This document shows, in pieces, positions 25,069-34,037 of a DNA stretch of 64,000 nucleotides. This DNA comes from Bacteroidales bacterium (GTDB lineage Bacteria > Bacteroidota > Bacteroidia > Bacteroidales > Rikenellaceae). The stretch covers positions 434,001-498,000 of the forward strand of contig CAJSYJ010000001.1 of NCBI GenBank assembly GCA_910574205.1, read 5' to 3'. Made by a program: the position numbers and the translations under genes. Position 1 is the first letter of the stretch. Each line of letters starts with the position of its first letter. The notes below the pieces were generated by a model, which searched no databases, was not told the DNA's origin, and saw only the letters and a list, made by a program, of their open reading frames with translations.

Positions 25069-25144
25069 CGCGGGGTAGAGCAGTTGGCAGCTCGTCGGGC
25101 TCATAACCCGGAGGCCGGAGGTTCGAGTCCTCCCCCCGCTACCA
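25069..25144 (+). tRNA. Initiator tRNA-fMet (anticodon CAT)
   Basis: A 76-nt cloverleaf with encoded CCA (25142-25144). Initiator marks are the unpaired first position (C1 against U72) and three G-C pairs flanking the anticodon loop (GGG-CTCATAA-CCC). The acceptor pairs GCGGGG with CCCCGC. Confidence 0.95.
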
Positions 25145-25179
25145 AAGCGGACATTCGAAAGGATGTCCGCTTATTTTTT
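25145..25179 (+). terminator. Terminator of tRNA-fMet
   Basis: Stem AAGCGGACAT/ATGTCCGCTT with an 8-base loop, followed by TATTTTTT, immediately after the CCA end. Confidence 0.9.
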
Positions 25180-25331
25180 GCATCCGTGCACCACGTTCCG
25201 CGCAGCGTATATTAGCGGGCTTGACCATGCAGGCGACCTACGCAGCCTCTGCTCCGATCGCGCAACGACATACCGCGGCATATCGGCCGTTAAACAAAAT
25301 TCATTATCTTAGCCCGCGTATGGACCGAATT

Positions 25332-25800
25332 ATGAAAATACCTACCGCAATAATCGTATCAGGCCTTGTGGGCGTCGCATGCGCACACCGTCATTGCGGA
25401 GCACCCGCTCCGAGCGCCGGCACTGCCGTAACGCTGCCCGTGCGCCCCGACCCGGAGAGATCGTCATGCGCAGCTTCGCGGGCACGCTGCCTGCGGAAGC
25501 GCTCTGCACACTGACCGTATACATGCAGCGGCACAGCGGCGACGGAGTTCTGCATCGGCATCCTCGGCCGCGACAACGAGCTGAGTGCGGCAAAAGGCAG
25601 ATTATATACGCTGCGCGGCCAAGACGATTCGACGATATGGCAGTGCGTCTGCGACCACTGACAGCAGATATTCTATTTTCTTGCCGGCGACCGGCCCTAC
25701 CGCATATTCCCCATACGCGACGAATCCGACACCGTCCGCCATTGCTCGCTGGAATCGATACGGCAAGCATCGACATCGGCGCCTCGACGCTCAGCGACAA
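25332..25800 (+). pseudogene. Decayed small lipoprotein gene (NlpE-like)
   Basis: ATG 25332 begins a lipoprotein-like signal (MKIPTAIIVSGLVGVAC). The frame then breaks. In a second frame GEIVMRSFAGTLPAEALCTLTVYMQ resembles the NlpE opening (YxGTLPxADC), and in a third frame GRLYTLRGQDDSTIWQC then a stop, then QIFYFLAGDRPYRI, resemble the later NlpE strands. At least two frameshifts and one stop separate these pieces. The family call rests on motif memory and could be wrong; that this is a broken gene is more secure. It lies between tRNA-fMet and miaB, convergent with miaB. Confidence 0.45.
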
Positions 25801-25834
25801 AAAAGCATCCTGCCGGCCTAATGCCGGCAGGATG
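25799..25834 (-). terminator. Terminator of miaB
   Basis: A perfect 12-pair stem CATCCTGCCGGC/GCCGGCAGGATG with a 5-base loop, followed on the minus strand by six T. Confidence 0.9.
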
Positions 25835-25889
25835 CCGTATATATCCGTCGGTCACTGTAACGGCCTTCGGGAATCGTCGTTCAGCAAGC

Positions 25890-27248
25890 TCAAAAGACCT
25901 CCTCGCCGAACAGCGTAGCCGACGAACAGCCCGTAATGCGCACCCTTACGTAGTCGCCCGCGCGGTGCGTACCGCGGTCGAAGACGACCATTTTGTTCTG
26001 CGACGTGCGTCCCGAAAGCTGCTGCTCGGAGCGCTTAGACGTACACTCCACCAGTATCTCGAACTCCTTGCCTACGTCGCGGCGGTTGCTCTGCTCCGAG
26101 AGGGTGTTCTGCAACTCGATGATCTCGGAAAGACGGCGTGTCTTGACCTGGTCGGGTACGTCGTCCGCCATGTTGCGCTGGGCGAACGTGCCCGGGCGCT
26201 CCGAATACTTGAACATATAGGCGAAGTCGTAGCCCACCTCACGCATAAGCGAGAGCGTTTCGAGATGCTCCTGCTCGGTCTCGCCCGAGAAGCCGGCTAT
26301 AAGGTCTGTTGTAATGGCGCAGTCGGGCATATAACGGCGTATGGCAGCAACGCGGTCGAGATACCACTCGCGCGTATACTTGCGGTTCATGCGGCGCAGC
26401 ATCTCGCTCGAACCCGACTGTGCCGGCAGATGTATCGCACGGCATATATTGGGCATCGAGGCCATAGTCTCCAACAGACGGTCGCTGATGTCCTTGGGAT
26501 GCGAAGTGGCGAAACGCACCCTCAACAGCGGCGATATCTCGGCCACCATACGCAACAACGCCGGAAAGTCGACATCGCCCGTGCGGTAGGAGTTGACGTT
26601 CTGCCCAAGCAGCGTTACCTCGCGGTAGCCGTTGTCGAACAGCTCGCGCGCCTCGCGCACGATCGTTGCCGCGTCGCGGCTGCGCTCCACGCCGCGCGTA
26701 TACGGCACGACGCAGTAAGAGCAGTAGTTGTTGCAGCCGCGCATAATGGCGATAAACGCCCCCACGCCGTTGCGGTCGAGTCTCACGGGAGCTATCTCGG
26801 CGTATGTCTCCTCCTGCGACAGCATGACGTTGACACCCTTGCCGCCCGCCTCGGCCTCGCGCACGAGCTTCGGCAGATCGCGGTAGGCGTCGGGACCGGC
26901 AACCACATCGACGCCGTGGCCGCCCTCGATAAGCTGCTCCTTCAATCTCTCGGCCATGCAGCCGATCACGCCCACGACGAGCGACGGACGCTGCTTGCGC
27001 AGCCGCCGCATCTCGCTCAGACGCCCCCATATGCGCTGCTCGGCGTTGTCGCGTATCGAGCAGGTGTTTATCAATACGACATCGGCCTCTTCGGCACGGT
27101 CGGTATAGATATAGCCGTGCTGCTGCATTATAGAGACGACGATCTCGGAATCGCCGACATTCATCTGACAGCCGTAGGTCTCTATGAACAGTTTGCGGCC
27201 TGCGCCCGTGAGCGGACGCAGTGTATTTACGGTCATTGCTGAATCCAT
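25890..27248 (-). CDS. miaB: tRNA-2-methylthio-N6-dimethylallyladenosine synthase
   Basis: A 452-residue radical-SAM methylthiotransferase. The N-terminal UPF0004 domain has its three cluster cysteines (ETYGCQMN, NTCSIRD, VIGCMAE). The radical-SAM motif is RGCNNYCSYCVVP (about 160-172), and a C-terminal TRAM domain ends with GDYVRVRITGCSSATLFGEEV. MiaB adds the methylthio group to i6A37 of UNN-decoding tRNAs. The second Met (MTVNTL, 27236) is an alternative start. The last bases are followed by a strong terminator. Confidence 0.94.
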   Translation of the reverse strand: MDSAMTVNTLRPLTGAGRKLFIETYGCQMNVGDSEIVVSIMQQHGYIYTDRAEEADVVLINTCSIRDNAEQRIWGRLSEMRRLRKQRPSLVVGVIGCMAERLKEQLIEGGHGVDVVAGPDAYRDLPKLVREAEAGGKGVNVMLSQEETYAEIAPVRLDRNGVGAFIAIMRGCNNYCSYCVVPYTRGVERSRDAATIVREARELFDNGYREVTLLGQNVNSYRTGDVDFPALLRMVAEISPLLRVRFATSHPKDISDRLLETMASMPNICRAIHLPAQSGSSEMLRRMNRKYTREWYLDRVAAIRRYMPDCAITTDLIAGFSGETEQEHLETLSLMREVGYDFAYMFKYSERPGTFAQRNMADDVPDQVKTRRLSEIIELQNTLSEQSNRRDVGKEFEILVECTSKRSEQQLSGRTSQNKMVVFDRGTHRAGDYVRVRITGCSSATLFGEEVF

Positions 27249-27446
27249 AGTTAAAAATAAGTAATTACATATCGTTTACCCTGCCGGCGGCGCAAAGAGC
27301 GCAACCGAAGTCCCCCTCCGCGTAAGGGGGGGGAACGGGAGAAGAGTCGTTATCGCAGAGCGGCGCAAGCCGCGGTAAAGGGTATCCGATGCGGGACGGC
27401 TCCGCGCGGGCGGATCGTCATGCCGGCAGCGGAGACTACCCCGCCG

Positions 27447-28466
27447 CTACTCCACCTGCAACGCATCGTCCTTGGGAAAGGTCTTGAAGCCCTCGCCGAA
27501 GGTATCGTAAGCGTCCGTCACGACAAGAAACGCACGCGGGTCGATCTGCTTGATCTTGCGCTGCACGGCCTTGACCTCGTTGCGGCTGACCACCAGAAAT
27601 ATCATCTCCTTCTCGTCGCGGCTGTACATGCCGTGAGCCTTGATATAGGTGGCGCTGCGGTTAAGCTCGCCGATGATGAACTCGCGGAACTCATCGCTGT
27701 GGAAATCGCTTATGACGAACAGCAGCTTGTCGTACGAGGCGCCGTCGATCGTGAATGCCAGCACGCGCGAGTTGACGAAGATGGCGATCAGCGAATAGAG
27801 CGACAGCAGCCAGCCCTCGGGCTCGGCATCGCCGCTAACGCCCACGCCGAAGCCGATGACGATAAGGCCGCACAACACCACGAAGGCATCGGCCGCCAGC
27901 ACACCGTTGGAGAACTTGATTTTAAGGAACCGGTTCAGCAGCATGGCGACGATATCGGTGCCGCCCGTAGTGGCGTTGTTGCGCACGACGATACCCACGC
28001 CTACGCCCGTCAGCACGCCGCCGAAGATCGTGGCAAGCATCAGATGATCGCTCAGGTCGATCACGCCGCCCAGCAGCAGAGCCGGGTCGAGCGAGGCCAG
28101 AGCCTCGGCCGAGGGGTAGCACAGCGACGACATGATGTTCATTATACCCGGCGTGATGAGCGCCGCGAAGAGCGTGCGACCGCCGAACTTGCCGCCGAAG
28201 ATCAAAATGGCCGACGCCAGAAGCGGGATGTCGAACATATAACCGAACGTACCGACCTGTATGTCGGGGAAGAGGTTGTGCAGCACCAGACCCATGCCGT
28301 ACACGCCGCCGGGGACGATATTGTAGGGGTTGATGAACAGCGCGAAGCCGGCAGCTACCAGCACGCAGCCGAATACGATCTGGGCTATCGAAAACCACCA
28401 GCGCCAGTCGGTCAGCGAATCCTTTACGGGCGAAACGATTTGAGTCCTAACATTCATATATGTCAA
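27447..28466 (-). CDS. YitT-family membrane protein (DUF161 and DUF2179 domains)
   Basis: A 339-residue protein with about five to six N-terminal membrane helices (about 28-215, with ALFINPYNIVPGGVYGMGLVLHN and VVRNNATTGGTDIVAMLLNR, the family signatures). A cytoplasmic DUF2179 domain follows (about 240-330, YIKAHGMYSRDEKEMIFLVVSRNE). The molecular role of YitT proteins is not established; transport has been proposed. An internal start at MNVRTQ (28457) is possible. It is divergent from plsY. Confidence 0.88.
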   Translation of the reverse strand: MTYMNVRTQIVSPVKDSLTDWRWWFSIAQIVFGCVLVAAGFALFINPYNIVPGGVYGMGLVLHNLFPDIQVGTFGYMFDIPLLASAILIFGGKFGGRTLFAALITPGIMNIMSSLCYPSAEALASLDPALLLGGVIDLSDHLMLATIFGGVLTGVGVGIVVRNNATTGGTDIVAMLLNRFLKIKFSNGVLAADAFVVLCGLIVIGFGVGVSGDAEPEGWLLSLYSLIAIFVNSRVLAFTIDGASYDKLLFVISDFHSDEFREFIIGELNRSATYIKAHGMYSRDEKEMIFLVVSRNEVKAVQRKIKQIDPRAFLVVTDAYDTFGEGFKTFPKDDALQVE

Positions 28467-28620
28467 TCATTTATAATATTAATTCGACACGTGTCCGAAA
28501 ACGGATTATCAAAGATAAGAATTTTATTCGGTATTTCGACATCCGCCCCGCAAAAAAGTTTTCCTCGACGTCATTCGCATTTTTTTTCGTACGAACAGAC
28601 CTCTTTTCGCAAATTATCGT

Positions 28621-28628
28621 TATATTTG
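28621..28628 (+). promoter_or_regulatory. -7 promoter box of plsY
   Basis: TATATTTG fits TAnnTTTG exactly; no clear TTG is found 20 bp upstream. It places the transcript start about 40 bp before ATG 28676 and rules out the longer reading frame that begins at 28460. Confidence 0.6.
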
Positions 28629-28675
28629 TATTCGTGCCCTCGGCCAAAGGGCGATTAACATTAAAACTACTCGAC

Positions 28676-29368
28676 ATGGGATCTTGGGATATTCTTACAT
28701 ACTACTGCGCTATAACGCTCATGATAATAGCCTATCTCTTGGGCTCGATTCCGAGCGCGGTATGGATCGGTAAAAAGTACTACGGCATAGACATCCGCGA
28801 GCACGGCAGCAAGAACGCCGGCACGACCAACATGCTGCGCGTGCTGGGCAAGCGCGCCGCGGCGCCCGTCTTCGCCATCGACTTTTTCAAGGGCTTCGTG
28901 GCCGTAATGCTGATCTCGATAATGAACTACGACGACTCGATCAACCAGGCATGGCTGATAAACCTGCGCATCATAGCCGTCTTCGCCGTGGTGCTGGGAC
29001 ACATATTCCCCATATTCGCAGGCTTCAAGGGCGGCAAGGGCGTGGCTACGCTCATAGGCGCCATAACCGGCATCTACCCTCCTATCGTGCTGCTCTGCTT
29101 CGGAATATGGTTCCTCGTGCTGATGATCTGGCACTACGTCTCGCTGGCCTCGATAGTGGCGGGATGCTGCTTCCCGATCTTCGTCATGATATTCTCCACG
29201 ATGACCTACAACCCTGCGGCGCCGCTGCTGTCGATACCGTTCATCGTATTCTCGTGGGTAGTGGCGATACTGCTTATATGGACACATCGCAAAAACATCG
29301 AGCGTCTGAGAGCCGGCACCGAGTCGAAGATATTCATCTGGCAGAAAGAGGAGCATACCGGACAGTAG
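28676..29368 (+). CDS. plsY: Acyl-phosphate:glycerol-3-phosphate acyltransferase
   Basis: A 230-residue membrane enzyme with about five to seven helices. Its three catalytic loops are GSIPSAVWIGKKYYGIDIR...GSKNAGTTNMLRVLGK (about 20-58), FPIFAGFKGGKGVATLIGA (about 104-122) and the C-terminal HRKNIERLRAGTESKI. PlsY makes lysophosphatidic acid from acyl-phosphate, the first step of phospholipid synthesis in bacteria lacking PlsB. The start is set by the upstream promoter box; the extended N-terminus would add residues with no homology. Confidence 0.93.
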   Translation: MGSWDILTYYCAITLMIIAYLLGSIPSAVWIGKKYYGIDIREHGSKNAGTTNMLRVLGKRAAAPVFAIDFFKGFVAVMLISIMNYDDSINQAWLINLRIIAVFAVVLGHIFPIFAGFKGGKGVATLIGAITGIYPPIVLLCFGIWFLVLMIWHYVSLASIVAGCCFPIFVMIFSTMTYNPAAPLLSIPFIVFSWVVAILLIWTHRKNIERLRAGTESKIFIWQKEEHTGQ

Positions 29369-29465
29369 CCGGTCGCGCGGCGGACGGTATCCATGGCGAG
29401 CATATGACGCTGCCGACCGCACTACGCCTCAGAATCGCAACGACCGAATGCGGAGCATCGAAACA

Positions 29466-29499
29466 ATTGCCCCTGCCGGACTCCTCCGGCAGGGGCAAT
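29466..29499. terminator. Bidirectional terminator between plsY and tdk
   Basis: A perfect 15-pair stem (ATTGCCCCTGCCGGA and its complement) with a 4-base loop lies between two convergent genes. The flanks have only weak T runs. Confidence 0.7.
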
Positions 29500-29534
29500 C
29501 TCTTTCCAGCTTGGACGGCTTGCGGCCGCGAAGT

Positions 29535-30107
29535 CTATCGTCTCTCGCGATACAGTTTGTCGAAACAGTGGCGGCATATCGGCTCGTAAGAGTCCTGCGC
29601 TCCGAGCATGACCTGCTTGTCGTCGGACGTAAGACGATGCGAGTGGTGTGCCAGATCGCCGCAACGGACGCATATCGCATGCACCTTGGTGACATACTCG
29701 GCCGTGGCCATAAGCGACGGCATGGGACCGAAGGGCTTGCCCGTATAGTCCATGTCGAGACCCGCCACGATGACCCTCACGCCGCGGCCGGCCAGCTGAC
29801 GGCACACTTCGACTATGCTATGGTCGAAGAACTGCGCTTCGTCGATGCCGACGACCTCGACGTCGGTAGACATCAACAGTATGTTCTGAGGCGATTCGAC
29901 GGGCGTCGAGTTTATCGCGTTAGCATCGTGCGACACGACCTCCTCCTCCGAGTAGCGCACGTCGATCTTGGGTTTGAATATCTCCACTCTCTGATTGGCG
30001 AACTGCGCGCGCTTCATGCGCCGTATCAGCTCCTCGGTCTTGCCCGAGAACATCGAGCCGCAGATCACTTCGATCCAACCTTTCTGCTTGTTGTTTTCCA
30101 AAAACAT
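29535..30107 (-). CDS. tdk: Thymidine kinase
   Basis: A 190-residue type II thymidine kinase. The P-loop is [11 protein letters not shown] (about 17-27), the Walker-B-like segment is [12 protein letters not shown] (about 85-96), the lid/thymidine region is [15 protein letters not shown], and a zinc site is built by CVRCGD and CRHCFDK. It phosphorylates thymidine to dTMP in the salvage path. It is 111 bp downstream of murA on the same strand. Confidence 0.95.
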   Translation of the reverse strand: MFLENNKQKGWIEVICGSMFSGKTEELIRRMKRAQFANQRVEIFKPKIDVRYSEEEVVSHDANAINSTPVESPQNILLMSTDVEVVGIDEAQFFDHSIVEVCRQLAGRGVRVIVAGLDMDYTGKPFGPMPSLMATAEYVTKVHAICVRCGDLAHHSHRLTSDDKQVMLGAQDSYEPICRHCFDKLYRERR

Positions 30108-30218
30108 CTTGTATATAACCTAATTAAAACCTTGTCTTAAAAACCGGTCGAAACGGCACACCCCCACCATGACGACACGCATCCGCACCGTCACGGCATC
30201 GGCTTGCCGCCCCGAAAA

Positions 30219-31538
30219 CTACAATGCACACTCGTCGATACGTTCGATCCTCGCGCCCAGTGCGTTGAGTCGTCCGTCGATATTGCGGTAGCCGCGGTCG
30301 ATCTGCTCGATATTCTGGATCGTGCTGGTGCCCTCGGCGCTCATGGCGGCGATAAGCAGAGCCACGCCGGCACGTATGTCGGGCGAGGTCATCTTCGTGG
30401 CACGCAGCCGCAGACGGTGGTCGTGACCTATGACCGTAGCGCGGTGCGGGTCGCAGAGGATGATCTGCGCCCCCATATCGATGAGCTTGTCGACGAAGAA
30501 GAGGCGGCTCTCGAACATCTTCTGATGAATCAGCACCGCACCTTTGGCCTGCGTGGCCACGACGAGGAATATCGACAGCAGGTCGGGCGTGAGTCCCGGC
30601 CACGGAGCATCGGCGATGGTCATTATCGAACCGTCGATGAAGCTCTCGATGCTGTAATGGTCCTGCTGCGGGATATAGATATCGTCGCCGCGCTGCTCGA
30701 AGGCTATGCCCATGCGGGCGAACTGAGCCGGGATGATACCCAGATTGTCGTATGATACGTTCTTGATGGTCAGCTCCGAGCGGTTCATGGCAGCCATACC
30801 GATGAAGCTGCCCACCTCGATCATGTCGGGCAGCATGGTATGCTCCGTACCGCCCAGCTCCTTCACGCCGTCTATGGTCAGAAGGTTGGAGGCGATGCCC
30901 GATATGCGTGCACCCATGCGGTTAAGCATACGGCACAACTGCTGCAAGTAGGGCTCGCACGCAGCGTTGTAGATCGTCGTGCGCCCCTCGGCCAGCACGG
31001 CCGCCATGACTATATTGGCCGTACCCGTAACCGAAGCCTCGTCCAAAAGCATATAGGTGCCCTTCAACCTGCGGCATCCGACCGAATAGAACTCCTCGCC
31101 GGCATCGAAGTCGAACGAGGCGCCCAGCTTCTGGAAGCCGAGGAAGTGGGTATCCAGACGGCGGCGGCCGATCTTGTCGCCTCCGGGCTTGGGCATGTAG
31201 CCCACGCCGAAGCGCGCGAGCAGAGGCCCGATCATCATGACCGAACCGCGCAGACGGCGGCAGCGGTTGTGGTAATCGGCACTGCGCAGATAGTCCAGAT
31301 CGATCGTCTCGGCACAGAACGAGTATGTATCCTGCGACAGACGCTCGACTCGCACGCCCATGGCCGCCAGCAGCTCGATGAGCTGCACGACGTCGACTAT
31401 GTCCGGAACATTGTGCACCACCACCTTTTCGGGTGTCAGCAACGTTGCGCATAATATTTGAAGCGCTTCATTCTTAGCGCCCTGAGGCGTGATCTCGCCG
31501 CTGAGACGATGACCGCCTTCCACCTTGAACTGTGCCAT
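30219..31538 (-). CDS. murA: UDP-N-acetylglucosamine 1-carboxyvinyltransferase (Asp-type active site)
   Basis: A 439-residue EPSP-synthase-fold enzyme that starts peptidoglycan synthesis by adding enolpyruvate from PEP to UDP-GlcNAc. Signatures are GGHRLSGEITPQGAKNEAL (about 8-26) with the active Lys22-Asn23 pair, and the loop PKPGGDKIGRRRLDTHF (about 117-133). The usual catalytic Cys of this loop is Asp121 here. Cys-to-Asp MurA is known to be active and insensitive to fosfomycin. The C-terminal half holds the EVGSFIGMAA and DLRAG-like segments. The promoter box CAAAGGTA lies 17 bp before the start. Confidence 0.95.
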   Translation of the reverse strand: MAQFKVEGGHRLSGEITPQGAKNEALQILCATLLTPEKVVVHNVPDIVDVVQLIELLAAMGVRVERLSQDTYSFCAETIDLDYLRSADYHNRCRRLRGSVMMIGPLLARFGVGYMPKPGGDKIGRRRLDTHFLGFQKLGASFDFDAGEEFYSVGCRRLKGTYMLLDEASVTGTANIVMAAVLAEGRTTIYNAACEPYLQQLCRMLNRMGARISGIASNLLTIDGVKELGGTEHTMLPDMIEVGSFIGMAAMNRSELTIKNVSYDNLGIIPAQFARMGIAFEQRGDDIYIPQQDHYSIESFIDGSIMTIADAPWPGLTPDLLSIFLVVATQAKGAVLIHQKMFESRLFFVDKLIDMGAQIILCDPHRATVIGHDHRLRLRATKMTSPDIRAGVALLIAAMSAEGTSTIQNIEQIDRGYRNIDGRLNALGARIERIDECAL

Positions 31539-31554
31539 AACCGGAAATTTTTAT

Positions 31555-31562
31555 CAAAGGTA
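31555..31562 (-). promoter_or_regulatory. -7 promoter box of murA
   Basis: TACCTTTG on the minus strand fits TAnnTTTG. A TTTCG about 19 bp upstream may serve as -33. The leader would be about 10 nt. Confidence 0.6.
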
Positions 31563-31715
31563 ATAAAAAATGAAACATCCCCGAAACGTTTTCGCCGGGA
31601 AAGTTTTCAACAATCGCCCAATCACGCCGGGGAGTGCGCAGCAAGGCAGTCGGCTGCGCCCGGCACGAAGCACGCACAGTCGGAAGCCGCACCCGCCACG
31701 ACGCTGCCGAATGCA

Positions 31716-31752
31716 CTCCGCCCCGGCTGCATTCCTTGCAGCCGGGGCGGAG
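31716..31752 (-). terminator. Hairpin terminator after deoD
   Basis: A 16-pair stem (CTCCGCCCCGGCTGCA and complement) with a 5-base loop lies 41 bp past the deoD stop. It is very stable but has no T run. Confidence 0.6.
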
Positions 31753-31793
31753 CGTATCGGGCAGAGACCGAAGCGGGGTCTGCCGTAGAAGAT

Positions 31794-32507
31794 TTAGATT
31801 ACCGAGAATGCAATCTCCATCATGTTGGTAAAGCTGTTCTGGCGCTCCTCGGCCGTACAGGCCGTGCCGTGTACCAGCGAATCGGAGATCGTGCATATGC
31901 ACAGAGCCTTGTTGCCCGAGCGCGCAGCATTCATGTAGAGTGCCGTAGCCTCCATTTCGACAGCCAGCACGCCCATCTTCTGCCATGCCTTCCAGCCGTC
32001 GGCGCTGTCGCCGTAGAACACGTCGCTGGCCAGCAGGTTGCCGACCTTGTAGTCGATGCCCATAGAGTCGGCCTTCTCGGCGGCACGACGCAGCAGATCG
32101 AAATCGGCTATCGGGCAGAACGTACCCGGCAGGCCGTACTGAGCGCCGTAGTTGGAGTCGGTGCACGAACCCATGCCGAGGACTATGTCGCCGAGTTTGA
32201 GCTCAGGGTCGTATGCTCCGGCCGAACCGGTGCGGATGATGCTCTTGACGCCGTAGAAATTATAAAGCTCGTAAGAGTAGATGCCGATCGACGGAATACC
32301 CATGCCGTGTCCCTGCACCGACACGCGCTTGCCCTTGTATGTGCCCGTAAAGCCCAGCATGCCGCGCACGTTGTTGTACTGAACCGGATTTTCCAGAAAA
32401 CGCTCGGCCATGAGTTTGGCGCGCAGCGGATCGCCGGCCATGATTACCTTGTCGGCTATCTCGCCGAATTTGGCCCCGATATGAGGAGTAGGTGTCTTGT
32501 CTGCCAT
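31794..32507 (-). CDS. deoD: Purine-nucleoside phosphorylase DeoD type
   Basis: A 237-residue phosphorylase of the hexameric PNP/UDP family. It has [25 protein letters not shown] (about 7-31, phosphate Gly/Arg), [38 protein letters not shown], and the nucleoside-binding [14 protein letters not shown] with Asp in ISDSLVHG. It cleaves purine nucleosides with phosphate. An in-frame ATG at 32540 would add 11 residues unlike the family; 32507 is preferred but the upstream one is not excluded by the promoter position. Confidence 0.93.
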   Translation of the reverse strand: MADKTPTPHIGAKFGEIADKVIMAGDPLRAKLMAERFLENPVQYNNVRGMLGFTGTYKGKRVSVQGHGMGIPSIGIYSYELYNFYGVKSIIRTGSAGAYDPELKLGDIVLGMGSCTDSNYGAQYGLPGTFCPIADFDLLRRAAEKADSMGIDYKVGNLLASDVFYGDSADGWKAWQKMGVLAVEMEATALYMNAARSGNKALCICTISDSLVHGTACTAEERQNSFTNMMEIAFSVI

Positions 32508-32563
32508 ATCAAAAATTTTATCGTTTTCAATACTTTTCATGCAAGGGTTATACCCTCGCTTTG

Positions 32564-32571
32564 CAAAGATA
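32564..32571 (-). promoter_or_regulatory. -7 promoter box of deoD
   Basis: TATCTTTG on the minus strand is an exact TAnnTTTG match; a TTTCG about 20 bp upstream is the only -33 candidate. Confidence 0.6.
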
Positions 32572-32728
32572 ACGATAATTTCGAGATTGCGAAATCTTTC
32601 TCACGAAAGTTTATCGCGACATCAAAAAACCGACGGCAAGGTTTTGCCGTATGAAAATATCTGTATATCTTAGTAGACTGAAATAATCCGAAAACTAACA
32701 CTCGGCAGAATCTAAAACACATAACCTG

Positions 32729-34027
32729 ATGAAAAGCATAATACCCGAACAGCGCCGCTGCGAAATACTCTCGCTGATGAAACGCGAGATCATCCCGGCA
32801 ATAGGCTGTACCGAACCGATAGCCGTTGCGCTCTGTTGCGCACGCGCGGCCGAAGCACTCGGACATCGTCCCGAGAAGATCGCGGCGCACCTGAGCGCCA
32901 ACATACTCAAAAACGCAATGGGCGTAGGCATACCCGGCACCGGACGCACAGGCCTGCCCATAGCCATGGCGCTCGGCGCCACCGTAGGCCGGTCGGAATA
33001 CGGTCTGGAAGTGCTGCGCGACGTCGACGACAAGGCCGTAGCCGATGCCGCCGCAATGGTCGACAGACGCGAGGTATGCGTCGATCTGAAAGAGGGGATT
33101 ACCGAGAAGCTATATATCGAAATCGAGGTCGCAGCCCGCGGCCAGAAGGCCGTAGCTATCATCTCGGGCGACCACACCAATTTCGTATACGTCGCTCACG
33201 GCGACCGCGTGCTGCTCGACAACCGCAGCTCGGCGACCAGCGAATCGGCCGCCGAGAAGCCGGTCGAGCTCTCGATGCGCACGATATGGGATTTCGCCAT
33301 GACATCGCCCCTCGACGAGTTGGAGTTCATCGACCAGGCGCGCCGTCTCAATATGGCCGCCTCGGAGGTATCGTTCAAAGGCAACTACGGCCACTCGCTC
33401 GGCCGGCTGCTGCAAAACGACGCCGAGCGGCTGATAATGGGCGACAGTCTCTTCACGCGCATACTCTCCTACACGTCGGCCGCCTGCGACGCGCGCATGG
33501 CCGGCGCCATGGTGCCGGTAATGAGCAACTCGGGCAGCGGCAACCAGGGCATTACGTCGACAATACCGGTGGTGGTATATGCAGAGCATATCTCGGCAAC
33601 TCGCGAGCAGATGCTGCGCGCGCTGATACTGAGCCACCTTACAGTGATATATATCAAGCAGAGCCTCGGACGACTGTCGGCGCTGTGCGGCTGCGTGGTG
33701 GCCTCGACGGGTTCGAGCTGCGGCATAACATATCTTATGGGCGGCGGATACGAGCAGGTGGCCGCAGCCGTGAAGAACATGATAGCCAACCTTACTGGCA
33801 TGATCTGCGACGGCGCCAAGCCCTCGTGCGCGATGAAGCTCACGAGCGGCGTGTCGACGGCCGTGCTGTCGGCGATGATGGCTATGGACGGACGTTGCGT
33901 AACGTCGGTCGAGGGCATCATCGACGACGATGTAGACCGCTCGATAGCCAACCTGACGACGATCGGCCGCGACGCCATGAACGAGACCGACGCCATGATA
34001 TTGAAGATAATGACATCCAAGTGCTGA
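32729..34027 (+). CDS. L-cysteine desulfidase/YhaM (CyuA)-family iron-sulfur enzyme
   Basis: A 432-residue member of the serine-dehydratase-alpha-like family. The motif GCTEPIAVAL (about 26-35) is diagnostic, with Cys27 as cluster ligand or base. Later cysteines lie in LCGCVVASTGSSCGITYLMGG and MICDGAKPSCAMKL, giving the three-Cys 4Fe-4S site. Members release sulfide, ammonia and pyruvate from cysteine. The start ATG 32729 gives MKSIIPEQRRCEIL. It lies 10 bp before the phosphatase gene and may be cotranscribed with it. Confidence 0.88.
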   Translation: MKSIIPEQRRCEILSLMKREIIPAIGCTEPIAVALCCARAAEALGHRPEKIAAHLSANILKNAMGVGIPGTGRTGLPIAMALGATVGRSEYGLEVLRDVDDKAVADAAAMVDRREVCVDLKEGITEKLYIEIEVAARGQKAVAIISGDHTNFVYVAHGDRVLLDNRSSATSESAAEKPVELSMRTIWDFAMTSPLDELEFIDQARRLNMAASEVSFKGNYGHSLGRLLQNDAERLIMGDSLFTRILSYTSAACDARMAGAMVPVMSNSGSGNQGITSTIPVVVYAEHISATREQMLRALILSHLTVIYIKQSLGRLSALCGCVVASTGSSCGITYLMGGGYEQVAAAVKNMIANLTGMICDGAKPSCAMKLTSGVSTAVLSAMMAMDGRCVTSVEGIIDDDVDRSIANLTTIGRDAMNETDAMILKIMTSKC

Positions 34028-34037
34028 CCGACGCATC

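Noticed and set aside
28460..28675. Upstream extension of plsY by 72 codons
   Set aside because: The extension crosses the TATATTTG promoter box at 28621, so it is not in the transcript, and it has no PlsY similarity.
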